Source: Sediminibacterium sp. (GTDB lineage: Bacteria > Bacteroidota > Bacteroidia > Chitinophagales > Chitinophagaceae). Taken from it: 64,000 bases of DNA. The notes below the pieces were generated by a model. The model did no database searches, was not told the DNA's origin, and worked only from the letters and a program-made list of their open reading frames with translations. Shown here piece by piece: positions 7,682 through 16,410 of the stretch. Location: assembly GCF_030695065.1 (NCBI RefSeq), contig NZ_JAUYTR010000007.1, positions 147,862-211,861 of the forward strand, read 5' to 3'. Both the position numbers and the translations under genes were made by a program. Every line of letters starts with the position of its first letter. Position 1 is the first letter of the stretch.

Positions 7682-8818
7682 ATGAAGATCGAAATAGCTG
7701 AAGCTTTACTGCAAAAAGTTCTTGAAAAGTCAACAATAACTGAAGATAGGATTGATGAGTATCGTAAGTATTTTCAAAGAATGGCTAAGTACAAGTATGA
7801 CAATTACGAGCAGTATGGTGCTGGTATGCGCTTTATTGAAAAGCTTGCCCTTTGGCTTGACGGCATGGAAGATGCTGACAAAGAAACAGCATTGGAGTTT
7901 ATAAAAAACCGAGTGGTGTTTATTTCTGCCTTGGAAATGCGTTTGTTGGTTGAGGCTTGTTATCCTGATTTAATAAAAGATATTCTGATTGATACTATTA
8001 ATATTCAAAATTCATATCCGTCATACACACTTAATAAAGTCATCAATTCTCAGGAATACAAAATGCTTCTCAGACGTTCGCTTTTTTTTGGGATGAGCGA
8101 TGGTGCACGTATTGATGAATTTAGGCGTGCTAATACGGGCAAAATATCACACGAGCAAATCTACCAGACCTATGAGCTATCCGAAGTTCGGGCAGAGAAA
8201 ATGCAGAAGGAACTGATTCAGGATTTCCCTGGTCTCTTTGGACGTGAAGCTAAGGAGGGTGAAGACAAATTTCAGCGATTGTTTTTACTTGACGATTTTT
8301 CAGCAAGCGGAACCTCTTATTTGAAATATGATAAAGAGAAGGATAAATTGAAAGGAAAAATTGCTGGACTATACGAATCCGTTTTTTCAAAGGATAGTAA
8401 ACTCTCAAAAATTTTTGATATCGACAATCTGAAAGTATATGTAATAATATATCTCTGCACTCAACAGGCCAAGAATGCCATTGAATCAAACTTCGATATA
8501 CTCGAAGCAAAGTACGGTCATCGTCCACAACTTCTTACGATGCATACAATTCCGCAATCATTTGCGCTTGATCCATCCAGTGATCAAGACAAACTGATAT
8601 GTGAGATCTGCATGAAAGATCAATATTATGACCCTAAATTACAAAATAAGCATACCGACCAAGGAGGTACTGATGTAAAAATGGGCTTTGGAGGATGTGG
8701 TCTGCCTTTAATTCTCCATCACAATACCCCTAATAATTCTGTACCTATATTATGGTCATATGAGAACAGTAAATTTGAAGGATTGTTTCCAAGAATTCCA
8801 AGACATATAGTGCTATGA
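7682..8818 (+). CDS. Phosphoribosyltransferase-like protein (PRTase-CE type)
   Basis: 378 aa. A helical N-terminal half (1-190) precedes LFLLDDFSASGTS (200-212), the hydrophobic-strand/Asp-Asp/small-residue loop that binds PRPP in type I phosphoribosyltransferases. The C-terminus has CGLPLILHHNTPNNSVPILW (339-358), a strongly patterned segment I associate with a group of PRTase-like proteins in predicted conflict systems (called PRTase-CE from memory, not checked). A Cys pair, CEIC, occurs near residue 307. Orthodox salvage PRTases are half this size and lack these flanks, so transfer of phosphoribose to, or its removal from, an unusual acceptor is the inferred role. The stop overlaps the start of the ATPase gene by ATGA, so the two are translationally coupled. 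Confidence 0.75.
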   Translation: MKIEIAEALLQKVLEKSTITEDRIDEYRKYFQRMAKYKYDNYEQYGAGMRFIEKLALWLDGMEDADKETALEFIKNRVVFISALEMRLLVEACYPDLIKDILIDTINIQNSYPSYTLNKVINSQEYKMLLRRSLFFGMSDGARIDEFRRANTGKISHEQIYQTYELSEVRAEKMQKELIQDFPGLFGREAKEGEDKFQRLFLLDDFSASGTSYLKYDKEKDKLKGKIAGLYESVFSKDSKLSKIFDIDNLKVYVIIYLCTQQAKNAIESNFDILEAKYGHRPQLLTMHTIPQSFALDPSSDQDKLICEICMKDQYYDPKLQNKHTDQGGTDVKMGFGGCGLPLILHHNTPNNSVPILWSYENSKFEGLFPRIPRHIVL

Positions 8819-10743
8819 GAATAGATAAAAATCCTTTCGTAACCCGTACGTCTGAATATATTGACATGGAGGAAAAATTCATTCAATTATTCAGTGCTGA
8901 TATATTGCAGCTATTTAAGGATGATGAACTTTGGAATAAGGTTAATGTACTAAGGAGTTCTCCTGGCGGTGGTAAAACGACATTATTAAAGCTATTCACC
9001 CCAAAGGTCCTTCATGCCATTACTCTTAATAAAAATCATAATGAGCATGTCAAAGAAGTGTTCTTGGAGCTAAAGTCCCGTGGGGTATTTGATCGTCAGG
9101 AAAGGATTAATGTTGTTGGAACATATATTTCATTCAATACCCAATTTTCAACTTTCGAATATCTTCCTTTTCCAGCCGGGCAGCAACTCAGGATATTTTT
9201 TTCGCTAGTGAATGTAAGATCGATCTTATCCTTTTTGAAATCTTTGTGCCTTGTCAAAGATTTTCAATACCCGCAGCAATTAGATAGGATATCCTTTGGT
9301 GATACAACATTACCGAGCATGCCTTCACCGCTTCATATGTTGTCAAAAGGATATGAATTATATTCGTGGGCTATTGCTCAAGAAGAAAAGATTTTCGATG
9401 CTGTGGATAGTATCAACCTAAAAGATGTTGAGCAATTAACCGGTAGTGATGATTTATACGCCCTAGATTTCCTCGCGGCAGCTAATATTCGTGTTGATGG
9501 GGAACCAATAAAAGAGAAAGTGTTAGTCATGTTTGACGATGTGCAAAATCTATCGCGCAGTCAGCGTAATCATTTAGTAAAAACGATAGTCGATAAAAGG
9601 CCCCTGGTAAATACTTGGATTGCAGAACGGCTCCGTGCTTTAACTATGGAAGAGTTGCTTTCCGAGGGACAGATTGAACAACGAGATTTACGGATTATTG
9701 AACTGGAAAAGTTCTGGTCACGGCGATACCAACAGTTTGAAAAATTTGCAAAATCTGTTGCCAATCGAAGGCTAGAATCTGCTTTCCCGGATCAGCAGTA
9801 TGATTTTAGTAGTTTTTTGATGTCCTCTATGGGCCATGGCAACACCGTAAAGATTGAAAAGGCATTGACCACAGTGAAAGAAAGGATTAAAGAAAAGTTT
9901 GGTAAGCAGGAACAATATAAAGCTTGGATTTCACAAAAGGAGGAGTTGCAGGGTGAACCTTTTCATTTATTGATCGAATGGAGAACGCTTGAGATCATCC
10001 TTCACCGTGAGAGTAATCAGGCAAACCTGTTTGATTTTACAGAGCTTAGTGAAGACCAGTTGCAGGAGCAGGAAGGAAATGAAGAGAAGGTGGCGGCACA
10101 GTTGTTTGTTTATCGGGAATTTGGCATTCCCTTTTATTATGGATTTGAACTCGTTGCTCGATTATCATCTTCTAATATTGAACAGTTTCTCACAATCGCC
10201 TCCGCATTATTTGAGGAGATACGAAGTAATTCAATTAAAAAAGTGTTACGGTCACAGACGACGCTGCATATAACGCCAGAAAAACAACAGCAGATCATTC
10301 AAAAACTGGCTGGTGAAAAGTGGAAGGCATTGGATAAGCGTGTCCATGAATTTAATGACATAAAAAGATTGCTCGACGCAATAGGCGAACTTTGCCGGTC
10401 TGAAACTTATGTGCCGAATGCCTGGAATGCACCCGGTATTAACGGAATTGCTATTACAATGGCCGAACGCAATTTACTTAAGGATTATGCTTTAAAAGAT
10501 AACACACATATCTATCATTATCTCGCTAGATGCCTTGTGCTATGCATTAGCTATAACCTAATAGATATCAAACTAAATTATCGCTGCAAAGGAAAAGATT
10601 TAATGATCATTTACCTTAACAGGCTATACTGTGCCAAATATGAACTCCCCCTACATAATGGCCGTTTTAAAGAACGAAACCTTGGAATCTTAGCTGGTTA
10701 TCTTACCAAAGGTTTCCAAGGTCAAATTAAAATGAAAATGTAA
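8815..10743 (+). CDS. ORC/CDC6-like P-loop ATPase
   Basis: 642 aa. The N-terminus runs NPFVTRTSEYID, then the Walker A loop RSSPGGGKTTL (47-57), with Walker B VLVMFDDVQ (236-244) far downstream and an Arg-containing helix TWIAERLRAL (267-276) that could act as sensor or arginine finger. The long spacing and N-terminal signature fit the ORC-CDC6-like STAND/AAA group of conflict-system ATPases rather than ABC or helicase families. The C-terminal half is helical with charged stretches and may sense the trigger or bind DNA. ATP-dependent switching that controls the coupled PRTase-like protein is inferred. It starts inside the stop codon of the PRTase gene, and one base separates its stop from the next start. 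Confidence 0.75.
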   Translation: MRIDKNPFVTRTSEYIDMEEKFIQLFSADILQLFKDDELWNKVNVLRSSPGGGKTTLLKLFTPKVLHAITLNKNHNEHVKEVFLELKSRGVFDRQERINVVGTYISFNTQFSTFEYLPFPAGQQLRIFFSLVNVRSILSFLKSLCLVKDFQYPQQLDRISFGDTTLPSMPSPLHMLSKGYELYSWAIAQEEKIFDAVDSINLKDVEQLTGSDDLYALDFLAAANIRVDGEPIKEKVLVMFDDVQNLSRSQRNHLVKTIVDKRPLVNTWIAERLRALTMEELLSEGQIEQRDLRIIELEKFWSRRYQQFEKFAKSVANRRLESAFPDQQYDFSSFLMSSMGHGNTVKIEKALTTVKERIKEKFGKQEQYKAWISQKEELQGEPFHLLIEWRTLEIILHRESNQANLFDFTELSEDQLQEQEGNEEKVAAQLFVYREFGIPFYYGFELVARLSSSNIEQFLTIASALFEEIRSNSIKKVLRSQTTLHITPEKQQQIIQKLAGEKWKALDKRVHEFNDIKRLLDAIGELCRSETYVPNAWNAPGINGIAITMAERNLLKDYALKDNTHIYHYLARCLVLCISYNLIDIKLNYRCKGKDLMIIYLNRLYCAKYELPLHNGRFKERNLGILAGYLTKGFQGQIKMKM

Positions 10744-10744
10744 T

Positions 10745-11881
10745 ATGAGGTGGGAAAATTACATATTAAGAAGTGATGAAAAGTTCATGCCTTTTTGGAA
10801 TGAATATTTGGCGCAACCACGGGACATTCTCTATATCATGGGACTTGGTTTTGATCCGAGATCTGTAGTGGGAATTTCAAACATTTATGGAGTGAAAAGT
10901 ACTGGACTGCGTGATACACTAATCGTTCGATACTACAAAAACGAGAAGGATAAATTTTCATCGACTCATCCTAAAGTAGTTGAAAACCTTTCTACCCTTA
11001 CTGATTTTTTATTAGCGAACGGCCATGCGTCTTTCACCGAAAAAGATGTAATTTTTAGATCAGATGAAGACACTAGTATTACTGCACTCCAATCTGGTGG
11101 TATTATAGCATCAACGAGTGACATAGAGCAGTATTCAGATATTATCGTTGACATTAGTGCCATGCCCAGAAGTGTTTTTATCCCATTAATTGTAAAACTG
11201 CTGATGTTGATTGATGGTCATAATGCAACTTCAGGCGCTACAGTTAAAAATTTGCATATTGTTGTAGCGGAAAATCCATCTCTTGATGGAAAAATCCATG
11301 ATAATGGTACAGATGAAGAAGCAGATTATATACACAGTCTTCGCGCAAGAGAGATCAGTAAATATGAAGACCAAAAGGAAGTTTGGATTCCCATATTAGG
11401 TGAAAATCAGGAGGAGCAATTTGCTAAAATTCGAAAGAAGTTATCACCTGTTGAAACCTGTCCGATATTGCCATTCCCATCTGAAAACCTGCGACGTGGT
11501 GACAATCTTATTAATAAGTATGGTGAAATGCTGTTCAATGATGCAGATTTTGAAACAAAAAATATTGTGTATGCAGATGAGGGAAATCCGTTTCATGTTT
11601 ACCGTTTACTCAATAAAACGATTGAAAGATATAATCGGTCGTTTCAAATTCTGGAGGGTTGCAAAATCGTTGTTTCGGCACTTTCCAGCAAATTATTGAC
11701 TGTTGGCGCGTTTTTGTCTGTATATGAGCAAAAAACACTTGGGAAAAATGTTGGAATTATGCATGTAGAATCGTTAGAGCATGCTTTGGATGATGATTAC
11801 GAGACAGTAAAAAATGAAGTTGAAAAAAACCATAAATTATTCGAAATTTGGCTCGCGGGAGAACCCTACATTGGACTATGA
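10745..11881 (+). CDS. Unrecognised two-part Rossmann-like protein of the island operon
   Basis: 378 aa, no family recognised. The N-terminal part shows a strand-loop pattern typical of nucleotide-binding Rossmann folds: DILYIMGLGFDPRS (27-40), then IIVDISAMPRS (133-143) and NLHIVVAENPS. The C-terminal part has a second alternation of strands and helices: NIVYADEGNPFHVYRLLN, then IVVSALSSKLLTVGAFLS, then VGIMHVESLEHAL. No catalytic signature of a known nuclease, kinase or methylase was found. A sensor of a nucleotide-type ligand is one possible reading, since these patterns loosely recall CARF-like folds, but this is weak inference. It starts one base after the ATPase stop, and its stop overlaps the PfkB start by ATGA. 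The coupling on both sides says it acts with its neighbours. Confidence 0.7.
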   Translation: MRWENYILRSDEKFMPFWNEYLAQPRDILYIMGLGFDPRSVVGISNIYGVKSTGLRDTLIVRYYKNEKDKFSSTHPKVVENLSTLTDFLLANGHASFTEKDVIFRSDEDTSITALQSGGIIASTSDIEQYSDIIVDISAMPRSVFIPLIVKLLMLIDGHNATSGATVKNLHIVVAENPSLDGKIHDNGTDEEADYIHSLRAREISKYEDQKEVWIPILGENQEEQFAKIRKKLSPVETCPILPFPSENLRRGDNLINKYGEMLFNDADFETKNIVYADEGNPFHVYRLLNKTIERYNRSFQILEGCKIVVSALSSKLLTVGAFLSVYEQKTLGKNVGIMHVESLEHALDDDYETVKNEVEKNHKLFEIWLAGEPYIGL

Positions 11882-12918
11882 AAAACGCACCTGTTTGTTT
11901 TGGGACCGGTTTGGTCGCTTTAGATGTCATTTTAAACGGCAGCCCAGCCACTTTGCCTAAGCTTTCGGCTGGCGGGTCGTGCGGTAATGTTTTGAGTATT
12001 CTCAGTTACCTGAATTGGTCTGCATATCCGGTAGCTAGACTTGCAAATGATCGCGCAGGTGCAGAACTTGTCTTAGATATGACCAGATGGGGGGTTCATC
12101 AAGAATTCCTTTCCCAAACGGAAGAAGGAAGCACGCCGATAATAATCCATCGTATTTTAAAGGATAAAAATGGTCTCCCTATACATAAATTTGAATTTAA
12201 AGACCCGGAGACCAAAGGTTGGCTTCCACAGTTTAAGCCAATTACAAAAAATGTTGCCGCTGAAGTAATGCACTCTAATCTGATTCCACAGGTGCTGTAT
12301 TTTGACCGTATGAATCCAGGTACATTTGAGCTTGCAAAATACTATAAAGCAAAAGGATCTGTTATTTTTTTCGAACCGACATCGGCGAAAGACGAGGAAT
12401 TATTTGAAAAGTTTCTAGCATTGGCTGATGTTGTCAAGTACTCACACGAACGTATTCCAGAATTTAGAATAAAGCACCCTTCAATTACCTCTTTTTTGGA
12501 AATTGAAACACTAGGAAAGGAAGGTTTAGTTTTTCGCTGTAAAAATCGAACTAAACCCAATCATTGGAAAGAGGCTAAAGGTTTTGATATTGAAAAGGTG
12601 CAGGATGCTGCAGGTGCTGGCGATTGGTGTTCAGCAGGCTTGATTACTCAGTTGTGCAGTAACGGCTATAAAGGTTTATCTAGTTCTTCACATAATGATG
12701 TTGAGAAAGCCATCAGTTTTGGCCAAATTCTTGGCGCCCTTAATTGTTTATATGATGGTGCACGCGGATTGATGTACTATATCGAGTCCAAAAAACTGGT
12801 TAAAGCTGTTGCAAGTGTCGAAATGAGTAAATCTATTTCTAGCCTGAAACTGCCTACAACTCCGATTATTGATATAAGCTCGAATCTAAGGTTTGCAAAA
12901 CTCTACAGTAAGAAATAA
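11878..12918 (+). CDS. PfkB-family carbohydrate/nucleoside kinase
   Basis: 346 aa from the ATG at 11878, which overlaps the preceding stop as ATGA. An upstream start at 11848 is possible but would overlap more and adds residues outside the fold. The ribokinase fold is clear: CFGTGLVALDVIL at the N-terminus, the GGSCGNV substrate-binding segment (32-38), and the PfkB signature DAAGAGDW (243-250) with Asp249 as catalytic base and the anion hole before it. It transfers phosphate from ATP to a sugar or nucleoside; which one cannot be told. As the last gene of the operon it supplies a kinase opposite to the HAD phosphatase of the first gene, which hints at a phosphorylated-sugar cycle. The 22-base gap to the convergent PIN gene shows no clear terminator. 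Confidence 0.85.
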   Translation: MKNAPVCFGTGLVALDVILNGSPATLPKLSAGGSCGNVLSILSYLNWSAYPVARLANDRAGAELVLDMTRWGVHQEFLSQTEEGSTPIIIHRILKDKNGLPIHKFEFKDPETKGWLPQFKPITKNVAAEVMHSNLIPQVLYFDRMNPGTFELAKYYKAKGSVIFFEPTSAKDEELFEKFLALADVVKYSHERIPEFRIKHPSITSFLEIETLGKEGLVFRCKNRTKPNHWKEAKGFDIEKVQDAAGAGDWCSAGLITQLCSNGYKGLSSSSHNDVEKAISFGQILGALNCLYDGARGLMYYIESKKLVKAVASVEMSKSISSLKLPTTPIIDISSNLRFAKLYSKK

Positions 12919-12940
12919 TAAAATAGTTGTGTTTGGTATT

Positions 12941-14119
12941 CTACAAATCGGTATGTCGCCTCCGTTTTCGCGCTTCTTTTCTGCTTTCTATAATTCTACC
13001 GAATAGAAATTCCTCTATATCATCATAGTTGAGTTCTAATTCGTCTATTGCAATATCTACATCTTTCTCTTCCAAAATACTCGCTGGAATTACAATTGTA
13101 TGCTCAAAGATTATATTGTCGGTATCCTCTGCCAAGTACACATGATCATTCCAATCGGATACTGATGGTAATTTTACATCATCATAAATTTCATAGTACA
13201 ATGATCGATCCATAAAGAAATCGATGGAAGCTTCCCCAGTTATTTTTAACGGAACGTAAAATTCTCCATCAATTAATTTTACCTCGTCTGTATTGATTGA
13301 TACTTTGACATCATCAATCGATCCGACAGAGATATGATCATCGTTTGATAGAGGATAGTCAACGAAAGCTTCAAACGGTTTCCACAGATATACTTCTTCT
13401 TCAATGACTTTCCGCACCGACGGTATCAAGTCGATGAATTTCATCATTAATAATTCGTTTTTGCCTTTATGCTCATAGTAGAGTTTAGTACATTCAAACT
13501 CATTTGAATTGTAAAAATTCTCAAATGTTTTGTGAACAGTAATGTTTGATATCGTAGCAGCTGTAGCTCCTAGGTTCTCATCGCTCGAAAGAAAATGTAT
13601 TGGATGTTTTAATGCAAGGTCCTTCAGGCTTTCGAAAATATAGGCATCGGGAATATCTTCTCTACTTTTTAATTTTTTAAACGGCGGCAAGACAGAGAAA
13701 TATCCTTCAAATATTTTCGCTGTGTAATCTTCACGAAGTGGATGAAGAATAGAGTTAGTTTCTTTTATGTATTCATTCCAGACCTTCTCCACTGAATCTT
13801 TCACCATAGGTTTCGTCTTACGTATTTGATAAGCAATTCTATTAAGGACTAATTCCTCATCTTCGTGGAGACCCTTACGCGATAGGTTTTTAAGTTTATT
13901 TTCTGCAGTGTCGAGTTCACTGGTAATATCTGCAATATTATGCGAAGTGCATTCCTTGTAAACTATCCAAGGAAAATGCATCTTAACTAATCCAAGCTTA
14001 GCCAAGGAACGCATGTAAATCATATCGGTTTTGTTTAAAGATCTATCAGTACGCAAAACGTTACTATCAAAAACGACATGTATTAAATCTGGCTTTCTTA
14101 CCGTAGGTTCTTCCATCAA
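12941..14119 (-). CDS. PIN-domain protein (DUF4935-like), predicted RNase
   Basis: 392 aa. The N-terminal PIN domain carries acidic residues in the expected order: VVFDSNVL (Asp18), YKECTSH (Glu56), IPDAYIF (Asp158) and LSSDENLG (Asp180). These would hold the metal ions of a single-strand RNase. A coiled, charged helix (65-125) is inserted between them, as in DUF4935 proteins. The C-terminal 190 residues are acidic, beta-rich and unrecognised; they may recognise a target or inhibit the nuclease. The gene ends 22 bases from the end of the five-gene operon on the opposite strand and has its own promoter region on the right. No small antitoxin gene is next to it. Toxin-like or antiphage RNase activity is inferred from family and setting. 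Confidence 0.75.
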   Translation of the reverse strand: MMEEPTVRKPDLIHVVFDSNVLRTDRSLNKTDMIYMRSLAKLGLVKMHFPWIVYKECTSHNIADITSELDTAENKLKNLSRKGLHEDEELVLNRIAYQIRKTKPMVKDSVEKVWNEYIKETNSILHPLREDYTAKIFEGYFSVLPPFKKLKSREDIPDAYIFESLKDLALKHPIHFLSSDENLGATAATISNITVHKTFENFYNSNEFECTKLYYEHKGKNELLMMKFIDLIPSVRKVIEEEVYLWKPFEAFVDYPLSNDDHISVGSIDDVKVSINTDEVKLIDGEFYVPLKITGEASIDFFMDRSLYYEIYDDVKLPSVSDWNDHVYLAEDTDNIIFEHTIVIPASILEEKDVDIAIDELELNYDDIEEFLFGRIIESRKEARKRRRHTDL

Positions 14120-14314
14120 TAGAATATTTATATCACAAAAATACTAAATACATTTTGTGGGCAGTGCTTTCTTCCGAACCTTGTAGATCTCAAGCCAGCC
14201 TTTTTACACTCATAATTGCCCCATAACATTAAATTAATCAACATCACCGTAGGGTCACCCTCCATTTTCAGAATCGTCGAATAAAGGGCGGTTGTTCAGC
14301 CCCCTTCTTAACCA
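14120..14314. other. Gene-free stretch with probable PIN gene promoter
   Basis: About 195 bases between the start of the PIN gene and the fecR remnant. No gene or clear repeat was seen. It must contain the promoter of the minus-strand PIN gene, but no good TTTG/TAnnTTTG pair was identified. Confidence 0.4.
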
Positions 14315-14710
14315 GTGAAAGAACAAACGTTTACATCCTTACTTACGCGATACCGCCTAGGTGCAGCTACACCTGACGAGCGGGAGTTCCTGGAGCGCAT
14401 GTTTGAATGATTATCAAACGAGCCTAAATCATCACAGAAGAAGACTGGCAGTTGGCGCAAGGGGAGGAAAGCATGTTTAAAGCGATCACAGCTGGATATG
14501 AACGGGAAGAAGAACCAATTGCCGCGGAAACAGAACAGACAGACGCCACACGGATTGGCACGCCGTGCCGGGATCAGAAGATTGATCACAGTGGTAACAG
14601 CTGCATGTGTTCTGGCACTTGCTAGCGTAGGGTCGTATTTCCTGTTTTTTAACGGAGGCAGACAAGGCCCAACCAGCCCTTACTGCCCAACACACCGGAA
14701 TTCGAGATGA
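14315..14710 (+). pseudogene. Frameshifted fragment of a fecR-type anti-sigma factor
   Basis: Reading frames on the plus strand give the N-terminal third of a FecR-family protein in pieces. 14315-14410 reads FTSLLTRYRLGAATPDEREF and then FLERMFE before a stop, the typical cytoplasmic start of Bacteroidota FecR proteins. About 14430-14570, in another frame, reads IITEEDWQLAQGEESMFKAI. The frame then returns, and 14580-14650 encodes the membrane helix IRRLITVVTAACVLALASVG. Nothing of the periplasmic FecR or DUF4974 domains follows. The DNA is visibly richer in G and C than its surroundings, which suggests a separate, foreign origin. The partner sigma factor and SusC gene are missing. It marks recombination debris near the right side of the island. 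Confidence 0.75.
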
Positions 14711-15117
14711 ATAAGTCGATCAAGGGAAAGACCGGTCCTTTCAGCGACCTCCAGTAGCTCAAGTCGCAGTTCTTGTCGGCAGGTATTAAGCTTACCAGAA
14801 AATAAACGGAGATCAAAACTCATTGGTTAAACTTTTGATCTTATAGATATATTGAAATGGAATGAGAGGACGATAGTTCTAATCGGTGGTACAAAATTTA
14901 CATACAAACTGATATAAAAAAAGCACCATTGATATCCTGTATTTTGTACCTTAACAATAGTTCTTTCACAAACACATTTTCTATCCTGAGTTATTCCTTG
15001 AGTTAAGCTTTTTAAAAAAGTAACTTGCTGAATATTAACATATTAGTGCCCCCCCCATTTAATTTCAATTAAAAAAGAATTAATTTGAAAGATATATTCT
15101 TTTAATACAACCAATTC
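14711..15117. other. Gene-free stretch before the ankyrin gene
   Basis: About 400 bases without a gene. The first 100 are GC-richer and may belong to the fecR debris. The rest is AT-rich. A run of eight C residues lies at 15049-15056, about 60 bases before the ankyrin-repeat start codon. No direct repeat of the tRNA-Pro 3' end was found here. Confidence 0.45.
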
Positions 15118-16389
15118 ATGAAAAGTTATCTTTTAAAAGGGTTATTCTTTTGCTGTTTATTTTTCTCGTGGACCAATTTTGTTATTGCCCAAAAACAAAA
15201 TATTTTTTCATTAGTAAAAGAAGCTGATCCAGCAAAACTTAAAAAGTACCTAGATACGACTAAAATTCCGCTTAATATAACGAATACAAAAGGCTATTCA
15301 CCTTTGCATATGTTGATTGAGCACTATGTACAATATCGTGTTGATTATGCTGCAACTGATGAAGCAAAATACAATATCACCACTACAAAATCAGAGATGT
15401 ATTGGGATTGTATGAAATTGTTATTAGATAAAGGAGCACCACCAAATCAATTGACTCCTGAAGGGTGGAATGCTTTACAATATGCGGTGCTAAATGGTAA
15501 ACTATCTGCTATTAACCAAATACTATTAAAAGCAAAGGGGGGAGATATCAGAGACCAAAATGGAAATACACTATTGCATTTAAGCATGTTAATCAATCCT
15601 GATGAAATAATGCCAACTTTTCATGAGCAGTTAAGTGGGCTATTAGTAGCTTATAAAATTGAAAAATATACTACTAATTTCCTGGGTCAAACTCCACTTG
15701 TTTTTTACATGAGTCAACCTAGGTGTAATTGGAAAAATCCTTTAAACGTACCAGCTTTTAAAATACCATCAACCACTAACTCGCAAACAAATATTAATTG
15801 TCAAACAAGTGCAACAAACCGAATGTTAGAAGTTTTTCAAGACTATGAACTTAAGTGTATTTTAACCAAAGACTTTTCAGGAAGAAATGCTATGGATTAT
15901 ATGAAAATACAGAATCCTTGGGCAGAAAAGTCTTTCGCCTCTTTTGTGAGTCGTGCCTCGGCAGCCCATAAAGAAGTAGAGAATTACCAACGGCAGATAA
16001 ATGAAATTACTAGGCAGAATTTGGAAATATACAAAAATAACAAGCTAGCTGCTAAGGGTAGTAATGAGTGTACAAAATGTTTAGTAGACAAATCATTTAA
16101 TATCAAATACGAGTATGATTGCAATAAAAATCAGTTTAGCAATGATAAAATTGTTGCTTATAAAATGACTTCAAAAGTATCATTTGAGGTTAAACCTAAC
16201 AAGATGGTAATTTTTTTTCCTAATCATGTAATTGAAGCCCCTATTATTGCAAGTAAGTATAATACTATTGGATTTATAGAGTATGAGTTGGATAATTATG
16301 CATTTAAATCAGTAGGTTTTAAAAATGATTTGAGTCATGTCTTTTTAATACGTAAAACTGGAACTGTAGAGGGATTTTGTAATTTTTAG
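15118..16389 (+). CDS. Secreted ankyrin-repeat protein
   Basis: 423 aa with a clean signal peptide (LLKGLFFCCLFFSWTNFVIA, cleavage before QKQ). Ankyrin-type repeats follow: TKGYSPLHMLIEHY (about 60), EGWNALQYAVLNGKLSAINQ (about 115) with ILLKAK, DQNGNTLLHLSM, LGQTPLVFYM and SGRNAMDYM (about 260). A helical segment and a C-terminal beta-rich domain with CTKCLVDK complete it. It is probably periplasmic and mediates protein-protein contact; no enzyme motif is present. It is not clearly part of an operon: the next gene begins 21 bases downstream on the same strand but is unrelated. It may still belong to the accessory block. Confidence 0.8.
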   Translation: MKSYLLKGLFFCCLFFSWTNFVIAQKQNIFSLVKEADPAKLKKYLDTTKIPLNITNTKGYSPLHMLIEHYVQYRVDYAATDEAKYNITTTKSEMYWDCMKLLLDKGAPPNQLTPEGWNALQYAVLNGKLSAINQILLKAKGGDIRDQNGNTLLHLSMLINPDEIMPTFHEQLSGLLVAYKIEKYTTNFLGQTPLVFYMSQPRCNWKNPLNVPAFKIPSTTNSQTNINCQTSATNRMLEVFQDYELKCILTKDFSGRNAMDYMKIQNPWAEKSFASFVSRASAAHKEVENYQRQINEITRQNLEIYKNNKLAAKGSNECTKCLVDKSFNIKYEYDCNKNQFSNDKIVAYKMTSKVSFEVKPNKMVIFFPNHVIEAPIIASKYNTIGFIEYELDNYAFKSVGFKNDLSHVFLIRKTGTVEGFCNF

Positions 16390-16410
16390 TATGATAAACA
16401 AAATAATTCC

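Noticed and set aside
15049..15056. Run of eight C residues upstream of the ankyrin gene as a phase-variation switch
   Set aside because: The run is outside the coding region and not placed between promoter elements that I could identify; a single short homopolymer is weak evidence.
14120..15117. Possible right attachment site repeating the tRNA-Pro 3' end
   Set aside because: The best resemblance was TTCTTCCGA near 14169 against TCTTCCCGA of the tRNA, nine or ten bases with a gap, which is too short to call.
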